Shown here piece after piece: positions 51,815 to 63,308 of a stretch of DNA of 64,000 nt (position 1 is the first letter of the stretch; each line of letters begins with the position of its first letter). The stretch is from the NCBI GenBank assembly GCA_020137815.1, contig CM035352.1, positions 6,548,025 to 6,612,024 of the forward strand, written 5' to 3'. The position numbers and the translations under genes were made by a program. Below the pieces are notes generated by a model. That model was given only the letters and a program-made list of their open reading frames with translations. It was not told the DNA's origin and did no database searches. Source of the DNA: Hormiphora californensis. Taxonomy: Eukaryota > Ctenophora > Tentaculata > Cydippida > Pleurobrachiidae.

Positions 51815-54800
51815 AGAGAGAGAAGAGATAGAGAGAGATGCAGACTCTCAGTATACATAGACTCTTACTACATAATCTTATCTCTCTACGTAGCTCCTCT
51901 CTCTCTCTGCTCCTTTCTACTCTCTCTCTCTCTCCTCTCATCTCTCCCGCTCTCTCATCTCGACGTCTCTCTCTCTCGCTCTGGCTCTCTCTCATCTCTA
52001 CCATCTACTCCTTCGTCTCCTACCTCTCTCTCTTCTCTCTCGTCTTCTCCTCTCAGTCTTCTCTCTCTCTCTCGATCTCTCTTCGTATCTCTCTTGCTCC
52101 TCCGTCTGTCTCTCTTCATCTCTCTCTCTCTTCGCAAGGCCGTAGAGAATCGAGAAAAAGATACAAATAAAATCCATGAAGACTTCGATATCCTTCCTAA
52201 TTAATTATCGACGACGAATGATATCGGGGAATGAACTGGCAGACAGAACAACCATGTTGAAGAGAGCGCCCAAAGGTGTTTTACGACCTTCCAGGCGGAT
52301 GACGTTGCCGGGACGTTAGGGTTAGTTAGGGCCAGCAGGAGTGTCATAATTAACCGCTGTGTGTGCACCTCAAATGAAGAGAATACCTTATTACCTGAAA
52401 TGTAAAACAATCTAGAGATATTATTATTATGGGAGACGGGAGTATCATGGGAGGTTTGCAGAAGAATAGTAGTCTGCTACGGGCTACCTGGTAAACGGTA
52501 GGAATCATCCAGGTCACAAACAATGAACATCACAGCATAACAACACTAGTTACTTAACTAACCTATTGTTGATATGATATCACACGCCCCGGGCATCATT
52601 TGAGATGACTCGTCTTGAAGTATTGGAACTACAACCCCGCTCAAGATACCCAACCAATGCTCAAGAACCTCCGATAGCTCCAATTTTGAGTCTGGCCTGA
52701 GGGTAATGGGTGTATGTACCGTGTGGGGCAATAAAAATGCCCCCCCAAGTCTACCATAGTTCCAGATATCGTGGAGCGCTAAAATTTGGTTCAGTAACTC
52801 TATGAGACAAATAAATAACTTGACCAAAATTTCAGACCTCTAGCTCAAAATTCATTTTTTTGATCGGAATGAACATTGTCATTCATTCCAGGAAAAAATA
52901 TTTTCCGGTTCAAAATTTAACCAATTATGTTTGGCTATCGATTAGCTTTCCAATGTGACCAAGATCAGCTAAATTGGACAACCACAAGAGACACAGTGTC
53001 ATGTTGCTTTAAGTTAGTCAGGTCATGTGATCTTCACTGAATCGTTGATCGTGTTCAGTATTACGAATTGGTCTAAGTGGTAGAGAATCACGTATCACAT
53101 CTGCTAATGAGGGATGACGATGCTGATTGGTCATGAGATCTGTAGCTCTTTGATAAATGTCCTTTTTCCTCGAATCACATCACCCTGTATTGGTACACAT
53201 ACCCAATTAGCGGCCATGATACGAGATTCCTTTGCCCATTGACCCGATTAGCAATCCCGGAAACTCAACGATTCGGTGAAGATCACATGACCTGACTAAC
53301 TTAAAGCAACATGACACTGTGTCTCTTGTGTTTGTCCAATTTAGCTGATCTTGGTCCCATTGGAAAACAAATCGATAGCCAAACATAATTAGTTAAATTT
53401 TGGACCGGAAAATATTTTTTCCTGGAATGAATGACAATGTTCATTCCGATCAAAAAAATGAATTTTGAGCTAGAGGTCTGAAATTTTGGCCAAGTTATTT
53501 ATTTGTCTCATAGAGTTACTGTACCAAATTTTAGCGCTCCACGATATCTGGAACTATGGTAGACTTGGGGGGGCATTTTTATTGCCCCACATGTGTACTA
53601 TGCGGCAGAAACACAAAAATTCTAAACTCGGTAACCATGGCCACTAGGGCCCTGTGATATGACACTCGACCTAATAATTAGAATCGTTCAAATCCTTACA
53701 TTTCGGTCTGGGCAGCTAGCGCACGGCCTAGTTCCTCCAGGACAAGGAGGGCCATATTCTGAACCATCGGATCAGATGGACTTGACTCCAGAGTAAACTT
53801 GCCCACCTCTGACACCTCTTTCCACCTGGTAATATACATGTTACAAAAGAGGGTATTTGGGCCAAGAGGTCAGTAAAACAGTATTGTCCCACAAAAAGCG
53901 CTATGATGCAGTCATCCCCTTCCGAAAAACAGCACCTGTCAATAAGGGGGTTGAAACAGCACATTACCTGTCAATAAGGGGGGTTGAAATACAGCACATT
54001 ACCTGTCAATAAGGGGGTTGAAATAGAATCTGAGAATCTGACATGTGATCTGAAGGCATTCCTTCTGGTGGGTCCCAGCCCGCAGGTGAGTCACACAATC
54101 CCCAAATACTTCTGAATGCCTAGTTAGCCACTCTCCCACCTACAATAGGGGTAAAGATTCAATTGTAAAATTAAGTAAGAACTTATACACAGTCACACTA
54201 GACTAGTGACCCCAGACCATTATGTGGCAGGTTAAGGGATGTATCTTGGAGAAAGTACTTGTACTCTATTATAGAGCATGTTGCTCTTTTCGAGTGCTTG
54301 GTGTGCCTGATGATGGCAATCAAATTGTTGTTGACCGCGTTGAGTAACAACAAATGTTTCAAATTACCTCTAAGAAGGGGGTCTCAATGGTGAGACATGT
54401 ACAGAGAAGGTTAAGAGCTGCAGCTTGGACCTTCAACTGTCCGTTATCTGCCCTCATATACTCCCGACACACATTCAGAATCTGCAAGTTTATTAGTAGG
54501 GGTGAAGTAATTAGTAGGGGATGAAGTTAATTAGCGGGGGTGAAGTAATTAGCGGGGATGAGTTAATTAGCGAGGGTTGTAAATGCAGCCCGCGAGCCAG
54601 ATTAGCTTAATTGTTATACAGTCGGACCCCGATTTACCGTGCCCTCGATTTACCGGGCAAAACCCTTTCTCCCGAGCATCGCGGCAAATCGGGGTCCGAC
54701 TGTACAGTGTACCGTATTGTAGTAGTGGCCTAGAGCTAAATTTCAAAGCGGTACCTTGCTGATAATGCCAGGTGGAAGCTTTGAGAAGGGTGTGTGGGAG

Positions 54801-57800
54801 ACAAGGACAGAGATACACTGAAGGTGGTGAGGTAGCACCGTTACGGGACATCCTGATACCTGACCCACCAACTCCTTGTGGAGGCCAGTCAGGTCGCTAG
54901 CGAGGGTCCGGGAAAATGGAGTAAATGCACCCGTTTCATTGCCTGCAAATTAATGATTGTTTACTGTTTAGTGCTGGGGTAACTCTTATTTTTCTTCTTC
55001 TTCTTCTAGAGGGTGCCTGGGATAAACCCACAAGGAACTATCGCGAAAGCGATTTGATCTGGTGGGCACTTATAGTAATAGATTGCCAAGTTAGACTGTT
55101 TTTTATAAAATAAAATAAAAGAGTTTGTACAAAACAAGTAATAGAGGCTAGTGGCCCCCGAACTGTCTGGCGCCGCGACCCCATCTGAGCGCACTGTGAG
55201 AATCAAATGGGGTATGGCGCCGCCATACAGCCCTCGAAGGGGTGGTGATAAAAAGTGGAGATGAAGAAGTAAGAACCACCCAAACTACTAACAAGATTAA
55301 TTGCATTATGTTCTAACATAATGCTGAATTTCCCTGCCATGTGAATCTATGAAGAAAGGAAATCATGACCAGATCCGCTGTAGCAGCAAGCGGAACACAA
55401 AATCCCGATCATCATATCACACAAACAGTATAGAGCAAATCCTTGTGTTTTAGTAGCAATAAATTGCGCGCCACGCCGCCACATTGCGCGCCACACATTT
55501 CCTGAAAACGTGCCAATGAAGTGGTTTATGAAGGAGCAGCTCGTAACTGTGTGCGCGGCTCTTGTTGCTACACCGTTGCCCCTCGCAACTAAAGTGTGAC
55601 CAAAATGGTCCCTCTACCGATTAGTTAGTATACCAAAATGTCGTTTTCGAATTCTAACCCTGCTATGCCTTTTTACAAAGTAAAAAGGCATCCGGGTGAA
55701 TGCCTTCGGCATTCACCCGGGCAGGGAAAAAATTACCTTGTCTGTAGTCAGCTGCTACAAAATAGTGTCGACATGATTCTATTAGGTTTGCTAACGCTCC
55801 AAGGCCAGCGATTCTACACTTCATGTTCTGTTCCCGTCCTATCACCGGTAATAAACCTGAAACAATGCGATAACAGCCCTGAAACTTTACTTTCCTGCTA
55901 GTAGCAGGAAAGTAAAGCAGTGCTACATTTCCCGGGAATTTCAGAGGTTTTGTACTTCTATGACTCTCTCACCAGGAACCGACCGAAACAAGTAAACAAC
56001 CAATCAGAACTCGTTATTTAGGTCACGCGACTAGTTATCAGCCAATCAGGGACCAGTATTTCCTGATTCGGTCGGTTCCTGTCTCTCACCATAGTTAGTA
56101 TCAGAGGGTAGGAAGGCAGACCAGACGCTATACATCCTGGACTTGTGGATGGTGGTGACACACTGTTGGAGAGTCTGTAGACTGGCCAGCCTGGTTCGGA
56201 ACTTCACTGCAAGTACTTTACTGTGCAGACCCTCCTCAGTATCACTCTCGGAGTACTGAAATTAGAGGGGGGTTCCAAATTATACATTTATACAGCAGGA
56301 ACTAAATTTAACGTACATGCTACCATAATTGCATGCAGTACTGCACTTCTGTTCCTACCTCAGACTCGGACGTTGAAACGACAACTTCACTTTTGATAGC
56401 AGCAGCGGGACTACCGATGGGAATCTTAGTGTCAACAGGAGTTCCTTTCTTGGAGGGGGGCTGCTGTGTGGTTCGAGGTTGTGGAGGTTTCCCTTGGGCA
56501 CGGACCTAAAACATAACATTCCTTAATTAGCTCCACCACCCTGATGATACTATTTGTTGCTTTACAGTTAGGTTGTTGAGACTGATTGATCTGGTTTTCC
56601 TTCTCCATGATTGCTGTTCACTTTGTTGCGGTCTCTGCAGGGGGGCTCTGTCAGCATGTCTCGGATTTCTGTTCTGCTCCCCTCGCTGTCTGGTGTTGTC
56701 AGCAAAGCTGTCAGCTGTCCTCCTCTTACCTTTTCCTTTCCTGAGGATGTGTTGGTAAATAGTGGAACAAATACAGCTGTGTAACGTGTTATTTGTAACT
56801 AATCACTTGTTCCATGTTACTCACTTGTTCCTGACACGAGGCTGAGAGTACCGGCTTTGTCCGGATTCGCTAAAATCGGACAGGTTCAGTTCGTCCAGAG
56901 ACATGGATTCAAAACTTATGGCCGGGCTAGGTCCGGCTCCTTCTTCGAATATCATTCCTGGAAGGTTTGAACGTGAAACTTCTCTTCCATCTTACTACAG
57001 TCCGAGCTTCCCGGTAAATCGGGGTCCGACTGTATATTAAATGCAGATCGGTGGACACACGTCTCCACGTGTTAAATGGACGGGTTGTTATCGTCGGTAT
57101 AACAGAGGGTGAAAATGGGGGGAGGGGAGAGAGGTAAATGCCCTCCCTGCCGAGTGCCGAAAACTCTCTCGGGGTAAGTATTCGGCAGGGAGGGTAGGAA
57201 ATAGGGGTATAATGCCCTACATGCCGACGGCGATCTCATCCCAATTTCGTCGGCATGTAGGGCATTAGACCCCTATAATAGGCTATATCCCGCCCTCCCT
57301 GACGAATGCCCTCCCTATCGACCCGTCGGCAGGGAGGGCGGGTACCGTTTGTTATGCATATTATATATATATATCGTACTGGTGGGCTTTGTGTTCCTGT
57401 TGATTCGGTGGTGTTTATTGAGTGGCTTGAGTGTTCAAGAAATAATTCAAGGTGAATCACTTTTGCTACCTACCCCTGTGTGACACATACCTTTTATAAC
57501 ATTGAGAATAGTCTCCATGAGATACTGTGACCGGTTGTGTCTGGTGACGGTCTGCAGACACTTTGTCACACCAGCCCGGAGGCGGGCACGGTTCAGGTTG
57601 TCTCCATGGAGACGTGATTCAACCAGGGTACATAGAGTCTGAACTAAGGGCATCACAAACACCTCATCAACCACGCTGTGTCGGGATAATTTGTTGTTAT
57701 TGGTGAATTCAACGAACCTATAAAATCAAAGCTACTACATTGATTGGTGGAATGTGTACTTACCTCTATACCTACCTGGGATCTACCTACTGAAACATTT

Positions 57801-59162
57801 ACACTAACCTGTTCAGCATATTGTTTAAACACCGCAGGGCAAGATGTTGAACCTCACGTTCTGGTGCGGAACCAAGGATCAATCGGTGGAGCTCCCCACC
57901 CTCCCCTACAAGCATGTCTAGACAATCCAAAACCTGAAGTTAAACCTGGTTAGTGGGTAATAATGCATCATAAAACCCCTACTAATAAATATCCATACAT
58001 AAAAGGTTTCACATAGTTTATTGTACCCTAAATACCAGGAACCGACCGAAACGAGTAAACAACCAATCAGAACTCGTTATTTAGGTCACGTGACTGGTTA
58101 TCAGCCAATCAGGGACCAGTATTTCCTGATTCGGTCGGTTCCTGCTAAATACTAACATTAAGGTCGGTGTCGTAGAGAAGAGCTCCCAGTGCTTCGACTG
58201 AATGGTAAACGTAATTGGTGGCTTTACACACGTCCAATATGAAGGAGGTACACTCGTTCAATTCCCCAGCACTAAATGTACACTGAAAAATAATAAGAGA
58301 ATTATCAAGGGGGTTGTGTATATTACACTTTTGTAGGCTACCTGCACCCCCGTGCTTGAGTCCCGTGTAATATACACAACCCCCTTGATGAAAAGACATT
58401 TAGTGTAAGTAGAAAGAGAGAAGGGTCGGTATATAGCCAGAGAGAGGGGAGATATAGAAAGAGGGGATACAAGATAGAGAGGGGTGAGAGACAGAGAAAG
58501 AGCATGGTAAGCGTATTTAATCTGTAAGTAAAGTGATGTAATCGGCCCCGCAATCTTACCGATTGCCCCACACGCAATACACAGTACACGGAGTGACCAT
58601 AATGTAATCAGTAATATGGGTATTCAATTGCAGCCCTAAAATTCTTGCCGGGAACAGATGGTAGGTAAATAAACAGAACATTGATTAAAGGCTGCTGCTG
58701 CTGTTCAACTGTGTGAGTGGGTGGTTATGTGTAAACAGTGCTGCAGATCGATGCGATGAGAAACGCGCGTGCGGCTGACACTGCCGCCGCGCACTTTTCT
58801 CACAACAGCCACCCCGCGCCCTCCGTCTTTACCTTGACACGGTTGAGGGCCAGGACACACAGCTGACACCACTTCACCTGGAGTTGCGCCTCCCCACACA
58901 GCCCTACTGTACATAACAGGGCACCCTTCACTTCCTGAAACGGGGTGTAATGATAAACACAGAGACAAGAGTAGTAAAAACTTAAAATAGGTCTACAAAC
59001 TTGAAATTGGGCTGAAAACATGATTAATTTGAAACTTACATCTTCTTTAGGCACGCAACTCGGATCCCCATGTAGTTCTAAACTGAGTGATTGAAGGGCA
59101 AGGGATATCTCATTCTTGGGTGTCTTAGCCGTGAATCGAGATGCATTGAGCCATTGGGCCAT
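50307..59162 (-). CDS. HEATR6: HEATR6, HEAT-repeat protein
   Basis: Nineteen exons: 59162-59040, 58934-58833, 58282-58157, 57933-57809, 57717-57491, 56957-56825, 56740-56566, 56505-56359, 56255-56090, 55856-55737, 54942-54755, 54481-54368, 54139-54003, 53825-53700, 52696-52563, 52394-52304, 51730-51506, 51426-51254, 50893-50307. Total 3219 nt, 1072 aa, all junctions in phase; vertebrate HEATR6 is about 1180 aa. Diagnostic stretches: YSESDTEEGLHSKV, VWSAFLPSDTNYG, GAFTPFSRTLASDL, LVMYPCIRDDLLFVADTANA, WSLGNLSDTLVVN, VKSNIVRALGNLLRF, RWNACHALMNSLQNP and CKNFKVRINATLAL. The protein is a helical-repeat scaffold of unknown molecular role, with a basic, Ser/Pro-rich disordered stretch encoded at 56957-56359. 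The 3' end of exon 52394-52304 is the least certain junction (weak donor GTCATC). Confidence 0.9.
51115..51247. repeat. Minisatellite in the last HEATR6 intron
   Basis: Units of about 17-23 bp, GTGATGGGAGGGTGTGG and GGCATGGTGATGGGAGGGTG, repeated about seven times. Confidence 0.85.
51735..51840. repeat. (GA)n microsatellite
   Basis: GA-rich tract directly upstream (in transcription) of the HEATR6 exon starting at 51730. On the coding strand it forms a very long pyrimidine tract before the acceptor. Confidence 0.9.
51893..52135. repeat. Degenerate CT-rich tract
   Basis: CTCT-rich with interspersed words such as TCTCGTCTTCTCCTCT. Same intron as the GA tract; the two are inverted relative to each other. 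Confidence 0.85.
52721..53591. mobile_element. Foldback element with arms of about 330 bp in a HEATR6 intron
   Basis: 871 bp. Outer ends TGTGGGGCAATAAAAATGCC and the complement GGCATTTTTATTGCCCCACA. Long, nearly complementary arms continue through AGCGCTAAAATTTGG, CTCTATGAGACAAATAAATA, GACACAGTGTCATGTTGCTT and TTAGTCAGGTCATGTGATCTTC. The arms differ by scattered substitutions. No ORF. Confidence 0.85.
53930..54025. repeat. 33-bp tandem triplication spanning a 5' splice site
   Basis: Three copies of ACCTGTCAATAAGGGGGTTG plus AAACAGCACATT. On the minus strand each reads CCCCCTTATTGACAGGTAATG, so the exon end and the donor GTAATG are present three times. The HEATR6 exon is drawn to end at the first (54003). 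Confidence 0.85.
54619..54702. mobile_element. pogo/Tigger-like MITE, copy 2
   Basis: 84 bp with CAGTCGGACCCCGATTTACC and its complement, TA on both sides (54617-54618, 54703-54704). In a HEATR6 intron. Confidence 0.8.
55323..55649. repeat. Dispersed repeat of about 320 bp, copy 2
   Basis: Reverse complement of 31053-31363, in a HEATR6 intron. Small hairpins follow at 55675-55722 (GTGAATGCC / GGCATTCAC) and 55886-55918 (CTTTACTTTCCTGCTA and its complement). Confidence 0.75.
55973..56081. mobile_element. hAT-type MITE, copy 2
   Basis: 109 bp, same ends as copy 1, with a perfect 8-bp duplication TCTCTCAC (55965-55972, 56082-56089). On the minus strand the proximal duplication is GTGAGAGA, which is exactly the 5' splice site of the HEATR6 exon ending at 56090. 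Confidence 0.93.
57011..57032. mobile_element. pogo/Tigger-like MITE, half copy
   Basis: CCGGTAAATCGGGG then TCCGACTG and TATA; only the right end is present. It is followed by GC-rich palindromic DNA (57120-57350) with repeated CCCTCCCTGCCGA and its inverse CGGCAGGGAGGG. Confidence 0.65.
58036..58144. mobile_element. hAT-type MITE, copy 3
   Basis: 109 bp with perfect 8-bp duplication CTAAATAC (58028-58035, 58145-58152). The proximal duplication begins at intron position 5, directly behind the donor GTTA of the HEATR6 exon ending at 58157. By eye it is closest to copy 2. Confidence 0.93.
58307..58393. repeat. 87-bp palindromic element
   Basis: Perfect 25-bp inverted ends ATCAAGGGGGTTGTGTATAT continuing TACAC, with a 37-bp loop. 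In a HEATR6 intron just upstream (in transcription) of the exon starting at 58282. Confidence 0.85.
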
Positions 59163-59369
59163 TCAGGGGGCGCTAGGAGAATAAGATATTAAGGGAGCGA
59201 TAATGGAGGTAAATAAGAAATGATAGAAATGATAGAATCAAAACAACATGGGATTTTTGTCAGTACTAAAATTTGAAATTCATATTACAACTTTTACTCT
59301 TCACATACCGTAGACACATAGACCAGTAATATATAATATAAGGGTAGATATATTCTTTTGTAATGATAT

Positions 59370-59575
59370 TGACAAGTGAGACTCGGTTTATATCATCACT
59401 AAGAATGAATTCGGGAATTTTCACCGTTCAACGGCATCATCAGCTCAAATTAATTTGTGTAAAATAGTGTTGAAAACTTTTAAACTGCAAATTAATTTGA
59501 GCTGATGATGAGGTTGAACGGTGAAAATTCCCGAATTCATTCTTCTTGGTAATAAACCTAGTCTCACTTGTCCAT
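59370..59575. repeat. 206-bp foldback element
   Basis: Arms GACAAGTGAGACT ... GAATGAATTCGGGAATTTTC ACCGTT and the complement, with a small A/T-rich loop at about 59455-59485. One arm has a short indel relative to the other. Confidence 0.8.
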
Positions 59576-59744
59576 ACTATTACAAGAGAAGTATCGACAT
59601 GAGACTCATATCAAGCTGGGGAACACAACAACTTATTCAATTGGCAGATATATTGCACAAAGATATACATGTACCTACACCGTGTTTGTGTATATTTTGT
59701 TTGCTTTCTGTGATGTTCACACTCACACATACTATTCTCTCTGT

Positions 59745-60055
<311 letters not shown>

Positions 60056-60633
60056 TGTCTTCCATTTACCTAAGTAATGTATTTGCATACATTTTTCTCT
60101 CATTTGCCACATACACACACTTCACAACATAGGATATAAAATGAAATGAGAGAAAGAAAATGACGGAAGGGAAAGAAAGAAAGAAGGAGGGAGAGAGAGG
60201 TTGAGACCAGACATCACACTTTTACATATTTTATGTATGTTTCAGACAATTGCAAACAACCTCTTTACCACCCCCCGACAATCAAACTGTAAATGGAAAC
60301 TCTGCGACTCTGGCTAGGCTTCAATTGGTGTGTACCTACACATGTGTATAATGAACAATCTACACACAATGATATGAACACAGTACACATGTACATATAC
60401 ACGCGTATACACAACACATTTAAATATAACCTATAATATTTTTTTCTCCCTTCCTTTTCTCTCATTCTCTTTCTCTCTCGCTCTCTGAGCATCTCCCCTC
60501 CTACACATACACGGGCCAAATAGGATGTATAAAACTGACAGAGAGCAACTAGAACAGGGAGAGGCTGACAAATAGATCATTATGGTAACACTATATGTTA
60601 ACACTATATGTTAACACTATGTTAACTCAAACA

Positions 60634-62194
60634 CTACGTAGTTAACGCAGGGTCAAACTCTGTGGCTTCATAAAACAAAATATATCCGACTTCCAGGCCA
60701 TTTGAAGTCCGGGGGTTGTCGTGCCCGAAAAAATCCTCTATACTCTTCTCATCGACCTTCTCGACCATTTCATCATCAAAAATAAGCCAAAAATCGTGAG
60801 ATTTTACCGCACAAATGTAGTGGCCTTTGTTCGGACCATTGCCGCAATGCACTACTACTGACATAAGTTGGTAGAGGCACTCTGGTTGGTGGGCATTATC
60901 AGAAGTGATAAAGAGTCTTAGTTCAAGGGGGAAAACAACCCGATACGTTAACTTCTTATACCTGTTGTCATTTTCTACATACTTAAAACGCTTCAAATGT
61001 AGAGCTAACACCTTCGGTTGCTTCTTTATACGCATCCGCTTCTGTGCTTCTTGTTTACTGCAGCACGTTTCACAGAAATATTTCTGTGCTCCAGAGAGTG
61101 TTTCCATGGAGGAGAAGGATCGGAGACAATGGGATAGGGAGGTACTTTGTTCTATTTCGACTGACAGGTCCATGAATGGCTCATCTTTGCAGGATAGAGC
61201 CTCACACGTTAAACATCGTGTTTCATTTGTTATTACTCCCTCAAATATCTCCTGTTTGAGAAATAAAAGGCGTTAGAAGTACATACCTTCAATTTTACAG
61301 AAACCAATTAATTTAAAACAGCAGGTTGGTTATTGAGAATTCTCAGTATCGGGAGCCCTCTCCCCTTAAAAAAGGTTGGTTTTTTGTTCAAGCAAGGCAA
61401 GCACTTTAACTTACTTCGACCCAAGTTCGCCGGTTTTTCTGCACGTCTCCTTCAGAAAACTCCGACCGAAGCAGATCCGATATTGAATTGAGTAGGTAGT
61501 TTAGAAACTGGAAGGAGAGAAAAGGTTAAAAAGGAATTTAAATTGCATACTAACTGCTGTAACAGCCATATATCACCCCTCCTCAAACATGCTAGTTGCT
61601 CTCTATCTCTCGGTATGAGAGTGTGTTCAACTAAATAAGGCTCATCAAGCCATATCGAGCAGTGGCAGGAGATTATAACTCCGAGTTTGGTGATCTGCAA
61701 CGAAACGAGGTAAAACCAAATAAGGTACCCCATTATTCCATATATGGGTGTATTCAAGTCTCAGCTGCTGACCGTGCAGTATATAAATACCTCATGGGCG
61801 TCCTGTTGCTGGAAATTGTTATACGTTTCATTTTCTTTTCTTAGTCGGGTGATAAAGCGCTTCGGAGCATGTACTCCCGTTCTTTTCTTCTGTGATGTGA
61901 TACTGGAAAACAACTCGTAAAGGCAATACAGTAGATTTTCTTTCCGGGGCTTCTCCAGGGGTACCTTTAGCACCTGTAGTGGTCTTGTTAGAAAGAGAAG
62001 GAGGTGGAGAACACAATCAGAGTTGCAAGAAAGACAATAAATACCTTTTCCCGGAAGGGTTTGCAGAAAAAGAGTGCTTGAAGGACTGAGTTGCAGTAGC
62101 AGGTATTTCCAAAGTTGACCAAACCGTAATAATGCTCGTTCAAGGGAATCTGGGGTCCAATTTCACGTTCCAATTGGGAAGTCGACGCTCCCAT
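60634..62194 (-). CDS. USP46: USP12/USP46-type ubiquitin-specific protease
   Basis: Four coding exons: 62194-62045, 61973-61791, 61507-61415 and 61251-60634; 347 aa (vertebrate USP12/46 about 370). Catalytic Cys box [20 protein letters not shown] near residue 25-45; [16 protein letters not shown]; zinc-ribbon cysteines [11 protein letters not shown] and [21 protein letters not shown]; catalytic His box [20 protein letters not shown]. The start [14 protein letters not shown] matches the conserved MG.NASALEK.IGPE start. The family deubiquitinates histones and receptors when bound to WDR48/UAF1. An open stretch at about 62300-62387 with a good donor could be a 5'-UTR exon. Active-site Cys and His are both present. 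Confidence 0.93.
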
Positions 62195-62659
62195 CACACC
62201 CTGCATGAAGGATTATGAAATAGTGAGCATGAAACGAAGTGACTCAATTGTACACATAGTTTGTCAAAATAATGAACTCAAAAAGAATGTCTTACCTATA
62301 ATTGTAGAGCGATTCGGGGCGAAGTCCAAAAGTTGGAATGAGAACTTCAGCGTGCCATGTCATGCTCATTGCATCGCGCTACATTGAAGGGATAGGTGCT
62401 AGACAGACATATTGACAGTAGCATATTATAATATGAGGGTGTGGTTAATGGTTCTCGTGTTATTTATAACTTATACAGTTATAACTATAAATAAGTATTT
62501 GAGACAATATCAGTCGCTGTCTGATATCAAGACGATACTTTTTTATCAACTTGTGGAGCTATGTTGAACAAATGACAATAACTTATTACTAGACCATATA
62601 AAACCGCAGTTTGTTCCTTCTTTTCTTCAGTTTATATATTTACAACAATTGTGTCACCC

Positions 62660-63308
62660 CTAGTTCGATGACTTGTAGAACTTATCAAGGAACGAATCGT
62701 CCTTTTCCTTGACAATTCTCCGCTGGGTTTCCGTGTCATCGAAGTAAGCGTAGGCGTTGTAAGATTGTGCCCAAAACTGGTGGAACTCTTCTAATGTCAT
62801 TCGTCCTTTGACCACCATCATATCTATTACTCGCACATCCGTCACGTCTTTGTGTTTGAGGAACTCAGATCGCAATTTTTTTCGGGCATCAGCAATGGAT
62901 ACCTGGAGAAAGTTAGTGTTACAGTGAAATGTTAAAACAATGAAGTAATTACAGTTGGACGTCGAATGAGTGTGAAAAATACCCCAAAAACACACCGAAA
63001 TACAAAGAGGAGATTAATTCGAGAAAGCTACTTACATCAAGTAGATGTGATCTGCATGTCCAATCTAGTTCTCTGTAGAAATCGCGGTACAGAGCTGTTA
63101 CACCTAGGAAGGCCGGGCATGTAGTTAGAGATAAAGAGGTAGGGACTGGGGAGGGGAGAGGGAGGGAGGGAGGTGTGAGGTTGGACTATACAACAAGTAC
63201 AAGGTAAAGGATAGTCTACCTTAACTTACCAGCTCTGGCTTCCACGGCATTCTTCGACAAAATAGGCCGAACAATTTTTGTTGCAACTTGTCGCCCTGCA
63301 CCAGACAT
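62660..63308 (-). CDS. NDUFA6: NDUFA6, LYR-motif subunit of mitochondrial complex I
   Basis: Three exons: 63308-63230, 63103-63036 and 62902-62660; 129 aa, the same length as vertebrate NDUFA6. N-terminus MSGAGRQVATKIVRPILSKN, LYR motif ALYRDFYREL spanning exons 1-2, then KKLRSEFLKHKDVTDVRVID, VVKGRMTLEEFHQFW, and end DDSFLDKFYKSSN. LYR proteins bind mitochondrial acyl carrier protein; NDUFA6 anchors it to the matrix arm of complex I. All junctions are GT-AG and in phase. TTTTAG lies two bases before the ATG, preceded by a branch-point-like CCTAAT. Confidence 0.95.

Noticed and set aside
55973-58144. The hAT-type MITEs as true introners that created the introns they occupy
   Set aside because: Removing the element still leaves about 100-120 bp of intron with its own acceptor in both HEATR6 cases, so the introns probably pre-existed.
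62205-62387. 60-codon plus-strand frame upstream of USP46
   Set aside because: It overlaps a likely minus-strand 5'-UTR exon and has no protein features.
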